A stretch of 64,000 nucleotides of DNA from Peptostreptococcaceae bacterium (GTDB lineage Bacteria > Bacillota > Clostridia > Peptostreptococcales > Peptostreptococcaceae), in assembly GCA_902363255.1 (NCBI GenBank), contig CABIZO010000006.1, forward strand, positions 62,001-126,000. The letters are read 5' to 3'. A model generated the notes under the pieces. The model was not told the DNA's origin. It made no database searches and saw nothing but the letters and a program-made list of their open reading frames with translations. Positions 42,991-51,589 of the stretch are shown one piece after another; within the stretch, counting starts at the first letter, position 1, and every line of letters starts with the position of its first letter. The position numbers and the translations under genes are program-made.

Positions 42991-43035
42991 TTAAATCCTA
43001 TTTCCCTTCAATACTTTGCTTCAAAAGTTAAATCT

Positions 43036-43076
43036 AAGAAGTCTAGTTTTATAATTAATAAAATTTAGACTTCTTT
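43036..43076 (+). terminator. Terminator of the Cys/His-rich protein gene
   Basis: AAGAAGTCTA (43036-43045) pairs with TAGACTTCTT (43066-43075), extended by an AT helix inside. Confidence 0.75.
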
Positions 43077-43131
43077 CTTCATGTTTATTAATTTATTATG
43101 TGTGATATACTCATTTATATGAGGTGATTAT

Positions 43132-43833
43132 ATGTGTAATAATAAAAAAGAAGAAATTAGAAAAGAGTTAATTAATTTAGCTGATGAAAAATATAGAAAG
43201 TTTCATAGTAATTTATGCCCTGGAGTTGAAAATATTTTAGGTGTAAGACTTCCACTACTAAGACAAATAGCAAAAAACTTAGCAAAAGATGATTATAATG
43301 ATTATTTAAATAATAGTAATACAAAGTATTATGAAGAAATAATGATAGAGGGATTAATAATAGGCTATTTAAAAATTGATAATGAGAATAGATTTAATTA
43401 TATAAAAAATTTCGTTCCAAAAATAAATAACTGGGCAGTATGCGATAGTTTTTGTAATAATTTAAAGTTCACCAATAGAAATATGGCTGAAGTTTGGGGT
43501 TTTATTTTACCTTATACTTCATCAAAAAATGAATTTGATGTAAGATTTGCTGTTGTTATGATACTTAATTTTTATATAGTTGAAGACTATATAGATAGGG
43601 TCTTAAGTATTTTAAATAACATACATCATGATGGTTATTATGTGAAAATGGCTGTAGCATGGGCTATATCATTTGCATATATTCATTTTCCTGAAAAAAC
43701 CTTAATCTTTTTAAAAAATAATAATTTAGATAATTTTACATATAACAAATCATTACAAAAAATTATTGAATCTAATCGTATAAGTAAAGAAGGTAAAGAT
43801 TTAATGAGAAGTATGAAAATAAAAAATGCTTGA
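43132..43833 (+). CDS. DNA alkylation repair protein (AlkD-like)
   Basis: The 233-residue protein is built of HEAT-like helical repeats and matches the DNA alkylation repair family: FHSNLCPGVENILGVRLPLLRQIAKNLAK, then KINNWAVCDSFCNNLK and EFDVRFAVVMILNFYI containing the Asp and Arg of the active-site cleft. AlkD removes bulky or cationic alkylated bases such as 3-methyladenine. It points toward nfo and ogt, and the three together look like an alkylation and abasic-site repair group. Confidence 0.9.
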   Translation: MCNNKKEEIRKELINLADEKYRKFHSNLCPGVENILGVRLPLLRQIAKNLAKDDYNDYLNNSNTKYYEEIMIEGLIIGYLKIDNENRFNYIKNFVPKINNWAVCDSFCNNLKFTNRNMAEVWGFILPYTSSKNEFDVRFAVVMILNFYIVEDYIDRVLSILNNIHHDGYYVKMAVAWAISFAYIHFPEKTLIFLKNNNLDNFTYNKSLQKIIESNRISKEGKDLMRSMKIKNA

Positions 43834-43858
43834 GACTAAATTTCGTCTCAAGCATTTT
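43823..43858. terminator. Bidirectional terminator
   Basis: AAAATGCTTGAGAC (43823-43836) pairs perfectly with GTCTCAAGCATTTT (43845-43858). It overlaps the end of the AlkD-like gene and ends nfo on the other strand. Confidence 0.88.
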
Positions 43859-43862
43859 CTAA

Positions 43863-44696
43863 CTAATCATTATATACACTTTTTAATAATTCTATTTCTT
43901 TTGCATATCCATCTAGCTCATTTGGTGTTTCAAGTAAGAAAGGTAAATGTTTAAGTTTTGGATGATTTATTATTCTAGTTATAGCTTCTAAACCTATATT
44001 TCCTTCACCTATTTTAGCATGTCTATCTTTATGACTTCCACAAACATTTAAACTATCATTTAAGTGAATAGCTTTCAATCTATTTAAACCTAAAATTCTA
44101 TCAAATTCTTCTAGTACACCATCTAAATCATTAACTATATCATAACCAGCATCGAATACATGACAAGTATCCATACATATACCTATTCTATCACCTAACT
44201 CAACTTTATCTATTATTGCTCTTAATTCTTCAAAGTTTCTTCCTATTTCAGTTCCTTTTCCAGCCATAGTCTCAAGCAATACTGTAGTAGTATGTTCTGG
44301 CGTTAAAGTTTGATTTATCATATCTGCAATGTATTGAATACCGACTTCCACACCTTGTTTTACATGACTTCCTGGATGGAAATTATATAAATTTCCTGGT
44401 ACCATTTCTAATCTTCTTAAATCATCTGCAAAAGTTTGTATGGCAAACTCTCTTTTACTTTCATCAGCTGCACAGGCATTTAAAGTATATGGTGCATGAG
44501 CTAATAATTTAGCAAATTTATTTTCTTTTGCAAGCTGTAAAAAAGACTCAATATCTTTTTCATCTAAATCTTTTGCCTTTCCACCTCTTGGATTACGAGT
44601 GAAAAATTGAAAAGTATTAGCATTTATACTTAAAGCTTCATTTCCCATATTTTTAAATCCTTTTGATACTGATAAATGACATCCTATATTTAACAT
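43863..44696 (-). CDS. nfo: Endonuclease IV
   Basis: Endonuclease IV cuts DNA 5' of abasic sites and trims damaged 3' ends, the step after base removal by glycosylases such as the AlkD-like protein next door. The 277-residue TIM-barrel protein shows the metal-binding motifs FHPGSHVKQG, DTCHVFDAGYD, AIHLNDS and LETPNELDGYAKEI. AAAGGAGAAGCACA precedes the start, and ogt lies just upstream on the same strand with a 12-nt gap. Confidence 0.96.
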   Translation of the reverse strand: MLNIGCHLSVSKGFKNMGNEALSINANTFQFFTRNPRGGKAKDLDEKDIESFLQLAKENKFAKLLAHAPYTLNACAADESKREFAIQTFADDLRRLEMVPGNLYNFHPGSHVKQGVEVGIQYIADMINQTLTPEHTTTVLLETMAGKGTEIGRNFEELRAIIDKVELGDRIGICMDTCHVFDAGYDIVNDLDGVLEEFDRILGLNRLKAIHLNDSLNVCGSHKDRHAKIGEGNIGLEAITRIINHPKLKHLPFLLETPNELDGYAKEIELLKSVYND

Positions 44697-44708
44697 TGTG
44701 CTTCTCCT

Positions 44709-45173
44709 TTATTTTATGACTATTTTTTCTATGTTAAGTAGTTTTTCCTTTACATTAACCCCACCAGCATATCCAACTAACTTTCCATTGGATCCAATTA
44801 CTCTATGACATGGAATTATAATCGGTATTGGATTTTTATTATTTGCCATTCCGACTGCCCTACTCGCTCTTTCATTTCCAATTGCTATTGCAATATCTTT
44901 ATAACTTTTAGTTTGTCCATAAGGTATTTTTAAAAGTTCATTCCAAACTTTCTTTTGAAACTCTGTTCCATTAACCTCTAATGGCAAATCAAACTTGACT
45001 CTGCTTCCATCAAAGTATTCTTTTAGTTGTTTAAAACATTCTTTTATTAATACTGTTTCTTCTATATTATCATTACTATCTACTTTTGAAAAATATATAT
45101 CTGTTATTGATTTATTATTTTCTCTAATTCCTATAATACCTATTTCTGTTTCATAAAAAAATATATTATTCAT
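44709..45173 (-). CDS. ogt: Methylated-DNA-protein cysteine methyltransferase
   Basis: This suicide repair protein takes the methyl group from O6-methylguanine onto its own Cys. The 154-residue protein has the active site IIPCHRVIGSNGKLVGYAGG, with Cys122, and the helix-turn-helix segment ERASRAVGMANNKNPIP. It is co-transcribed with nfo. The ribosome site is unusual: the nearest good Shine-Dalgarno (GGAGAGGAG) is 35 nt upstream and is separated from the ATG by a perfect hairpin. Confidence 0.95.
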   Translation of the reverse strand: MNNIFFYETEIGIIGIRENNKSITDIYFSKVDSNDNIEETVLIKECFKQLKEYFDGSRVKFDLPLEVNGTEFQKKVWNELLKIPYGQTKSYKDIAIAIGNERASRAVGMANNKNPIPIIIPCHRVIGSNGKLVGYAGGVNVKEKLLNIEKIVIK

Positions 45174-45182
45174 TTTATTATA

Positions 45183-45208
45183 ATATAAGATTAGTTAATA
45201 TCTTATAT
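45183..45208 (-). promoter_or_regulatory. Hairpin between Shine-Dalgarno and ATG of ogt
   Basis: ATATAAGAT (45183-45191) and ATCTTATAT (45200-45208) are a perfect 9-bp inverted repeat with an 8-nt loop. When folded it brings GGAGAGGAG to about nine nucleotides from the ATG. Confidence 0.5.
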
Positions 45209-45739
45209 CTCCTCTCCATAAAACTTTATACTATTTATATTATAGATATTATTTCTAGTTTATCATAACTTCATATTATATTTTTTATTATTCTTTTTAT
45301 TAGTACCCAATTACCCAAAAATAAAACTTACATAAAAGATTTAAAATAATAAAGAGATACGGTCTAAATTTTAATCTAACACTCTTTATTATATAATTAT
45401 ACTGTTCCTTCTTTCTATAAAGTTAATTTAGTTGAAATTGATACTGTGTATGTTGAGATATTCTTTATAATTAATCTTAATGATAAAATAAAATAATTTA
45501 TATTACTTTTTTGAGCTTATGGACAATGTTTTTTTAATATTTATAATAAATACATAAATATTTTATTCTTCTTAATACATGGTCGACTAATCATCTTCCA
45601 TGTTTAAAATTTTTTTCTTTAACAATAATAGTTTTATGCCGTTTTAAGATATTAACTTATCTCTAGATGGTTTTACTTTGATAATATATTTTATATTATT
45701 AGAGACTAGTAACATAGCTTAATTTTCTTATTCTAAAAC

Positions 45740-45774
45740 AATAAGCAGATTATAATTTTTATAATCTGCTTATT
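45740..45774. terminator. Orphan terminator hairpin
   Basis: AATAAGCAGATTATAA (45740-45755) pairs perfectly over 16 bp with TTATAATCTGCTTATT (45759-45774); a T-rich stretch follows on the plus strand. No annotated gene on either strand would use it. Confidence 0.8.
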
Positions 45775-45823
45775 TATTTTTCCCAAAAATATAAACAGAT
45801 TATTGTAATTCATTTACTACATT

Positions 45824-45856
45824 AAAAAATGAACTCTATTAATAGAGTTCATTTTT
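45824..45856 (-). terminator. Terminator of aspS
   Basis: A 16-bp perfect repeat (45825-45840 and 45841-45856) with core ATGAACTCTATT; A-run on the plus strand gives the U-run. The core resembles the fhs terminator. Confidence 0.87.
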
Positions 45857-45865
45857 GTATTTATA

Positions 45866-47650
45866 TTATTCTTCTATGTTAAGTTTTATAGATAGTTCAT
45901 CTAATTGAGTATCATCAGCAACACCTGGTGCATTTGTCATTGGACATATTGCATTTTGATTTTTAGGGAATGCTATTACTTCTCTGATATTGTCAGCTCC
46001 TGTAAGTAGCATCATTAATCTATCAAATCCAAATGCTAATCCAGCATGTGGTGGTACTCCATATTTAAATGCCTCTAATAAGTATCCGAATTTATCATTA
46101 GCTTCTTCATCACTTATTCCTATAGCATCAAACATTTTCTTTTGGATATCTGCATTAGATATTCTAACACTTCCTCCACCTAATTCATATCCGTTTAATA
46201 CTATATCGTAAGCTTTAGCTCTTAAATTAGTTTTATCTTCTGCAGTTAATCCTTCTACGTCTTCATCTAATGGAGATGTGAATGGATGGTGCATTGCGAT
46301 CATTCTTCCTGTTTCTTCGTCTTTTTCGAATAGTGGGAATTCAGTTACCCATAATAGGTTATATTTATTTTTATCCATTAAATCAAGTTTTCTAGCAACT
46401 TCAAGTCTTAATTGACCTAATGCATCATAAACTACAGCATTTTTATCAGCTATGAATAATAATAAATCTCCAGCTTCTGCTCCCATTTTTTCTAATATAG
46501 CGTTCATTTCTTCTTCTGAGAAGAATTTAGCTATTGGAGATTCGATTCCAGCTTCAGTTAATTTTATCCAAGCAAGACCTTTAGCTTTGTAAAGCTTAGC
46601 ATGCTCTTCTAATTTCTTCATTCCTTTTTTAGAGAAAGCTTCTGCTCCTCCTTTAACATTTATACCTCTAACGCTACCTTTTTCATCAGATGCAGCATTA
46701 GCGAATACTCCAAATCCACATTCTTTAACTATATCAGATATATTTACAAACTCTAATCCAAATCTAGTATCTGGTTTATCTGAACCAAATCTGTCCATAG
46801 CTTCTTTATAAGTCATTCTTTGGATAGGTAATTGAATATCAACATCTAATACCTCTTTGAATATTTCTTGAAGCATTTTTTCCATTATTCCCATTACATC
46901 TTCTTCATCAACGAATGACATTTCACAGTCTATTTGAGTGAATTCTGGTTGTCTATCAGCTCTTAAATCTTCATCTCTGAAGCATTTAACTATTTGGAAA
47001 TATCTATCCATACCACTTACCATTAATAATTGCTTAAATAATTGTGGTGATTGTGGTAACGCATAGAATTTACCTGGGTTAACTCTACTTGGTACTAAGT
47101 AGTCTCTAGCTCCTTCTGGAGATGGTTTTATTAAGAAAGGAGTTTCTATCTCTACAAAGTTGTTATCTGTTAAGTAATTTCTTACTATTCTAGCAACTTT
47201 ACTTCTAAGCACTAAATTTCTTTGCATAGAAGGCTTTCTTAAATCTAAGAATCTGTATTTTAATCTTAAATCTTCAGAAACATTATCGTTGTCTTTTATA
47301 TATATTGGTGGTGTTTCTGATTTACTTAATATTCTAAGTTCAGTTGCTTCTATTTCTATGTCTCCTGTTGGCATATTAGGGTTCTTAGATTGTCTTTCTC
47401 TAACTATACCTTTAACTGCAACAACATATTCTGAACCTAATTTTTCAGCTTTATTGAAAGCTTCTTCACTTACATTTGTATCAAATATAATTTGACTTAT
47501 ACCCCTTATATCTCTTAAATCAACGAATACTAATCCGCCTAAATTTCTTTTCTTTTGTACCCATCCATTAAGAACTACTTCTTCACCAACATTGTCGATT
47601 CTTAAGTCGCCACAGTAATGAGTTCTTTTTAATCCTTTTAAGTTCTCCAT
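45866..47650 (-). CDS. aspS: Aspartate-tRNA ligase
   Basis: The 594-residue class II synthetase charges tRNA-Asp. The N-terminal OB-fold binds the anticodon (VVLNGWVQKKRNLGGLVFVDLRD). The catalytic core has class II motif 2 (FRDEDLRADRQPEFTQIDCEMSFVD) and motif 3 (GLAFGFDRLMMLL), with an inserted bacterial GAD-type domain in between (about 290-420). It follows hisS with a hairpin in the 90-nt gap. GGAGGAAAT precedes the start. Confidence 0.97.
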   Translation of the reverse strand: MENLKGLKRTHYCGDLRIDNVGEEVVLNGWVQKKRNLGGLVFVDLRDIRGISQIIFDTNVSEEAFNKAEKLGSEYVVAVKGIVRERQSKNPNMPTGDIEIEATELRILSKSETPPIYIKDNDNVSEDLRLKYRFLDLRKPSMQRNLVLRSKVARIVRNYLTDNNFVEIETPFLIKPSPEGARDYLVPSRVNPGKFYALPQSPQLFKQLLMVSGMDRYFQIVKCFRDEDLRADRQPEFTQIDCEMSFVDEEDVMGIMEKMLQEIFKEVLDVDIQLPIQRMTYKEAMDRFGSDKPDTRFGLEFVNISDIVKECGFGVFANAASDEKGSVRGINVKGGAEAFSKKGMKKLEEHAKLYKAKGLAWIKLTEAGIESPIAKFFSEEEMNAILEKMGAEAGDLLLFIADKNAVVYDALGQLRLEVARKLDLMDKNKYNLLWVTEFPLFEKDEETGRMIAMHHPFTSPLDEDVEGLTAEDKTNLRAKAYDIVLNGYELGGGSVRISNADIQKKMFDAIGISDEEANDKFGYLLEAFKYGVPPHAGLAFGFDRLMMLLTGADNIREVIAFPKNQNAICPMTNAPGVADDTQLDELSIKLNIEE

Positions 47651-47676
47651 ATTTCCTCCTTTGTCATTTACGCACT

Positions 47677-47723
47677 AAAAGGTGAAAGATTGAATAGTAC
47701 CCATTCATCTCTTTTCACCTTAT
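47677..47723 (-). terminator. Hairpin between hisS and aspS
   Basis: AAGGTGAAA (47679-47687) pairs with TTTCACCTT (47713-47721), and ATTCA/TGAAT extend it inside; on the minus strand TTTT follows. It may partly end hisS transcription before aspS. Confidence 0.65.
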
Positions 47724-47739
47724 TTTATGTCAATTTTAA

Positions 47740-49002
47740 TTATAATCTATTTTTTAGCTCATTTACTAATTCACTAAGTTTTACAGTAGTTTGCTCTGAT
47801 GTTTGCATGTTTTTAAGAGTAGCTGCATCGTTAGCTAACTCATCATCACCTATAACTATTGTATATTTAGCATTTATTTTATCTGAGTATTTAAATTGAG
47901 CTTTTAAACTTTTTCCTAGGTGATCTATATCAGCACTTATGTGATTATCTCTTAGTGCTTTTATTAAACTGAAACTCTTAGTCTTAGCTGCATCACCTAT
48001 TGTTGCTATGTATATATCTGTAGCTTTTGGATTTTTTATTTCTATGTTGTTATTCTCTAAAGTTAATAATAATCTTTCTGCTCCAAGTCCAAATCCTATA
48101 CCACTTATTCCTTTTGGTCCTCCAAGTTGTTCAACAAGACCATCATATCTTCCTCCACCACAAACTGTACTTTGTGATCCTATATCATTTGATATTATTT
48201 CAAAAGCAGTTTTTCTGTAATAGTCAAGACCTCTAACTATAGTTTTATCAACTACAAATTTTATATCCATTTCTCTTAAGTATTCTTGCAATTTATCAAA
48301 GTGATTTTTACAATCATCACATAAGTGATCTATCATGAATGGTATATCTTTTATATTTTCTTTACATGTAGGATTTTTGCAATCTATAACTCTCATTGGG
48401 TTTTTGTCTTTTCTTTCAAGACAAGTTTCACATAATACATCAGATTTAGCATCTAAGTATGACTTTAAAGTTTTATTGTACTCTTCTCTACAGTGAGGAC
48501 ATCCTACTGAGTTTATGTTTACTGATAAATCTTTAAGTCCTAATTCATTGAAGAATTGAACTGCTAAAGATATAACTTCTGCATCTATTGATGGTTCATC
48601 ACTTCCTAATGCTTCTATACCAAATTGGTGGAATTGTCTTTGTCTACCAGCTTGTGGTCTTTCATATCTAAAACATGGTGTTATATAGAATAATTTTGTT
48701 GGTTGTGTATCAGCATATAATTTATTTTCTATAAATGATCTGATAGTTCCAGCTGTTCCTTCTGGTTTTAAGCTTATTTGTCTATCACCTTTATCTGTAA
48801 AAGTATACATTTCCTTTTGAACTATATCTGTTGTATCACCAACACTTCTTGTGAAAACTTCTGTATGTTCAAATATAGGAGTTCTCATTTCTTCATATCC
48901 ATATAGTGCACATATTTCCCTGAATTTCTTTTCAACATAGTGCCATTTATAAACTTCCTTTGGTAATATATCTCTTGTTCCTCTTGGTGCTTTACTTAGC
49001 AT
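47740..49002 (-). CDS. hisS: Histidine-tRNA ligase
   Basis: The 420-residue class II synthetase shows motif 1 and 2 (APRGTRDILP, FRYERPQAGRQRQFHQFGIEALG), the histidine-specific RGLDYYRKTAFEI, motif 3 (GIGFGLGAERLLLTLE) and an anticodon-binding C-terminus (about 325-420). A four-Cys set (CPHC...CETC, then CKNPTC and CDDC) in the insert near 180-235 suggests bound zinc. Its start overlaps the hemZ stop by 11 nt. Confidence 0.97.
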   Translation of the reverse strand: MLSKAPRGTRDILPKEVYKWHYVEKKFREICALYGYEEMRTPIFEHTEVFTRSVGDTTDIVQKEMYTFTDKGDRQISLKPEGTAGTIRSFIENKLYADTQPTKLFYITPCFRYERPQAGRQRQFHQFGIEALGSDEPSIDAEVISLAVQFFNELGLKDLSVNINSVGCPHCREEYNKTLKSYLDAKSDVLCETCLERKDKNPMRVIDCKNPTCKENIKDIPFMIDHLCDDCKNHFDKLQEYLREMDIKFVVDKTIVRGLDYYRKTAFEIISNDIGSQSTVCGGGRYDGLVEQLGGPKGISGIGFGLGAERLLLTLENNNIEIKNPKATDIYIATIGDAAKTKSFSLIKALRDNHISADIDHLGKSLKAQFKYSDKINAKYTIVIGDDELANDAATLKNMQTSEQTTVKLSELVNELKNRL

Positions 49003-50464
49003 TTTTCTCTACCTCCTCATATTTTCTTTTTATCATTTCATCAACTCTGTCTATATATTGTTCAACATTTTTGACATTTTCTACCCTTTCAATCCTATCT
49101 TCATCTGGATATACAAATTTAGTTATAGAACCAGCCCCTAGTGCATAATTACTTTGTTTCTCCTCCATAATTTGCATATTATAGATACATTCATAACCTT
49201 CTTTAGCGTAACCTATATTTTCAAGATTACCTAGCATGTGTTTTTGTCTGTACATATAATAAGGGTTTAATCCCATATCCTTTGCATATTCCATAGCTAA
49301 ATTAATCATTTTAACCATTTCTTCATATTGTGCAAGCTCGTAGTTTTCTAGATTTTCTTTTAGCTTTGATGTTCTTTTTACTGCTAAGGTATGAACTGTT
49401 AGACTTTCTGGAGATAGCTCTTTTATTTTATCTAAAGTATTTCTAACCATATCTAAATTTTCATCAACTAGTCCTAGTATTATATCCATATTTATATTAT
49501 CAAAACCTATTTCTCTAGCTAAATGGAAACAATCTATAATATCTTGTACACTATGATGTCTACCTATTTTTTGTAAAGTTTCATCATTCATACTTTGTGG
49601 ATTTATACTAATTCTGTCTACATTGTTTTTCTTTAAAACTTCTAACATTTCTCTATTGATTGTATCTGGTCTTCCAGCTTCTACTGTAAATTCTTTAATT
49701 TGAGTTAAATCGAATCTTTCAAATAACCCTTTAATTAAAGCATCCATTTCATCTGGAGTTAAAGTAGTTGGAGTTCCTCCACCAATATATAAAGTTTCTA
49801 TTGATTTATTTTGTTCTTCTAATAACTTAGCTACACCCTCGACTTCTTCAAGTAATTTAGCTACATATGTAGGTTTTAATCGACCAAATTGCTTTAAAGA
49901 GTTAGCAGGGAATGAACAATAATAACATCTCGTAGGGCAGAATGGAATACTCACATATAAAGATACTTTATTTTCATCAATTGGGTATATGAATTTTCGC
50001 TCTCTTTTTGCAATATCAAGAGCTAAATTAATTTTATCATTACTTATAAAATAATCTCTAATTAATTTTTCTCTTATTTCTTCATCATTAAAGTTATCAT
50101 CAAGTAGTGAATGTACTATTTTTACAGGTCTTATACCTGTAAGTATTCCCCATGGTGGAGTAACCCTAAACTTCTTTTCTAGAATTTTGAATATACTCCT
50201 TTTTATAGTCTCCTTTATAACCTTTTTTTCTTCTCTTTCAGTTAACCCCTCTAAACTTCTATGTTCTACATGTTCATATATTACTCCATAATTTTCACAA
50301 TAAACAGTTTTTGAAAAAATATTGTTATTATGAGAAAATAAAGAATTCTCTACAACCATCATGCAATCTCTTTCGTCTATGAATCTAAACTCTGAAGTAA
50401 AAAGCTTAATAAGTTCACTTACTTCATATTTAAAATCATGACCTTTTAATACGACACCTATCAT
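48992..50464 (-). CDS. hemZ: Coproporphyrinogen dehydrogenase HemZ-like radical SAM protein
   Basis: The 490-residue protein is a HemN-family radical SAM enzyme: YVSIPFCPTRCYYCSFPAN holds the CxxxCxxC cluster (about 176-180), IGGGTPTTL the SAM region, and a HemN-type C-terminal domain follows. An extra N-terminal ~165 residues mark the HemZ type found in firmicutes. No other heme-synthesis gene is nearby, so the native role is unsure; many HemN relatives do other radical chemistry. It overlaps hisS. Confidence 0.88.
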   Translation of the reverse strand: MIGVVLKGHDFKYEVSELIKLFTSEFRFIDERDCMMVVENSLFSHNNNIFSKTVYCENYGVIYEHVEHRSLEGLTEREEKKVIKETIKRSIFKILEKKFRVTPPWGILTGIRPVKIVHSLLDDNFNDEEIREKLIRDYFISNDKINLALDIAKRERKFIYPIDENKVSLYVSIPFCPTRCYYCSFPANSLKQFGRLKPTYVAKLLEEVEGVAKLLEEQNKSIETLYIGGGTPTTLTPDEMDALIKGLFERFDLTQIKEFTVEAGRPDTINREMLEVLKKNNVDRISINPQSMNDETLQKIGRHHSVQDIIDCFHLAREIGFDNINMDIILGLVDENLDMVRNTLDKIKELSPESLTVHTLAVKRTSKLKENLENYELAQYEEMVKMINLAMEYAKDMGLNPYYMYRQKHMLGNLENIGYAKEGYECIYNMQIMEEKQSNYALGAGSITKFVYPDEDRIERVENVKNVEQYIDRVDEMIKRKYEEVEKNAK

Positions 50465-50498
50465 TTTCTAGCTCCTTTTGAAATCCTCACAAGTGTAT

Positions 50499-51116
50499 TT
50501 ATCTCATAAAAGGATTTGTCATTTTTTCTATTTTTAAAGTAGAATTAGGACCATGACCTGGATAAACAGCTATATCATCATCTTGATTTTTTAATCTTTT
50601 TAATGATTTCTCCATTTTTTTATAGTCACCGCCATAAAAATCTGTTCTTCCTATACTTCCTGCAAATAAAGTATCCCCTGTAAGCATATGTTTATCAATT
50701 TTTATACACATACTTCCAGGAGTATGTCCTGGAGTGTGAATGAACTTTAATTTCATATCTCCAACTTTTAATGTATCGTTATCTTTAACATACATATCAG
50801 CATCTAGTTCTACCGTATTTGACGGAAGTGAAGCACTTAAATTTTTTCTTTTATCTTGTAATATTTCTTTTTCTTCTTCGTGGGCTACTATTTTAGCATT
50901 TGTTGCTTCTTTTAATGTTAAAACATTTGTTATATGGTCCCCATGACCATGAGTTAAAACAATATATTCTATATTTAAATTCATCCTTTTTACAAAATTC
51001 ATTATATCAATAAGATTTGCCCCTGGATCTACAACAATGCTCTTTTTAGTATTTTCATCTCCAACTACATAAGTATTTTCACCCATGCGGCTTTCAACAA
51101 TCTTTTCTAATATCAT
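50499..51116 (-). CDS. MBL-fold hydrolase (glyoxalase II-like)
   Basis: The 205-residue protein has the metallo-beta-lactamase metal motif THGHGDHI (T-H-x-H-x-D-H), the Asp in GDTLFAGSIGRTD, and further His in HTPGHTPG and YPGHGP. This places it with small glyoxalase-II-like hydrolases (YcbL/GloB type), substrates usually thioesters. It lies in the dtd-MBL-hemZ run common in this family of bacteria. GAAGGGGGAAAACT precedes the start. Confidence 0.9.
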   Translation of the reverse strand: MILEKIVESRMGENTYVVGDENTKKSIVVDPGANLIDIMNFVKRMNLNIEYIVLTHGHGDHITNVLTLKEATNAKIVAHEEEKEILQDKRKNLSASLPSNTVELDADMYVKDNDTLKVGDMKLKFIHTPGHTPGSMCIKIDKHMLTGDTLFAGSIGRTDFYGGDYKKMEKSLKRLKNQDDDIAVYPGHGPNSTLKIEKMTNPFMR

Positions 51117-51130
51117 AGTTTTCCCCCTTC

Positions 51131-51580
51131 CTAGAATTCTTTTCTTGATTCTAATAATATGGTTACAGGTCCATCGTTAGTTAAGTCAACCATCATATGA
51201 GCCCCAAACTTTCCTGTTCCCACATTGATTCCTTGATTTCTTACTTTTTCAACAAACTCTTCATATAAAGGATTTGCTATCTCTGGTCTTGCTGCATCAG
51301 AAAAACTAGGTCTTCTTCCTCTTCTAGCATCACCATAAAGTGTAAATTGAGAAACAGCTAAAACTTCTCCATTAACATCTTTTAAAGATAGATTCATTTT
51401 GCCGTCTTCATCTTCAAATATTCTTAAGTTTGTTATTTTATCTACCATATAATCTACATCTTTTGATGTGTCATCATGAGTTACCCCAAGTAAAACTAGT
51501 AAACCTTGATTTATTTGTCCAACAACTTCTTCATCTACTGTTACTTTAGAAGATGAAACCTTTTGTACAACTGCTCTCAT
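51131..51580 (-). CDS. dtd: D-aminoacyl-tRNA deacylase
   Basis: Dtd removes D-amino acids (and glycine) wrongly loaded on tRNA. The 149-residue protein has the family marks: MRAVVQKVSSSKVTVD at the start, the active SQFTLYGDARRGRRPSF, and the GxP motif in NDGPVTILLES. It starts 9 nt after relA and precedes the MBL gene by 14 nt, so all are one operon. Confidence 0.96.
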   Translation of the reverse strand: MRAVVQKVSSSKVTVDEEVVGQINQGLLVLLGVTHDDTSKDVDYMVDKITNLRIFEDEDGKMNLSLKDVNGEVLAVSQFTLYGDARRGRRPSFSDAARPEIANPLYEEFVEKVRNQGINVGTGKFGAHMMVDLTNDGPVTILLESRKEF

Positions 51581-51589
51581 ATTTTCCTC

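Larger units (their letters stand above)
45174..45865. other. 692-bp non-coding region with two terminator hairpins
   Basis: No convincing gene is visible on either strand. It holds the ogt leader hairpin (45183-45208), a strong terminator-like hairpin with no gene to end (45740-45774) and the aspS terminator (45824-45856). The 45210-45735 part is AT-rich; only a weak hairpin ACATGG...CCATGT near 45577-45602 stands out. A small RNA or a decayed gene may lie here. Confidence 0.5.

Noticed and set aside
45210..45735. Decayed gene or rRNA/tRNA remnant in the 0.7 kb gap
   Set aside because: No cloverleaf, no rRNA-like sequence and no alignable coding frame could be recognised by eye.
47677..47723. 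T-box leader ahead of aspS
   Set aside because: The hairpin holds GGGTACT, faintly like part of a T-box, but the conserved AGGGTGGNACCGCG element and specifier loop are missing.
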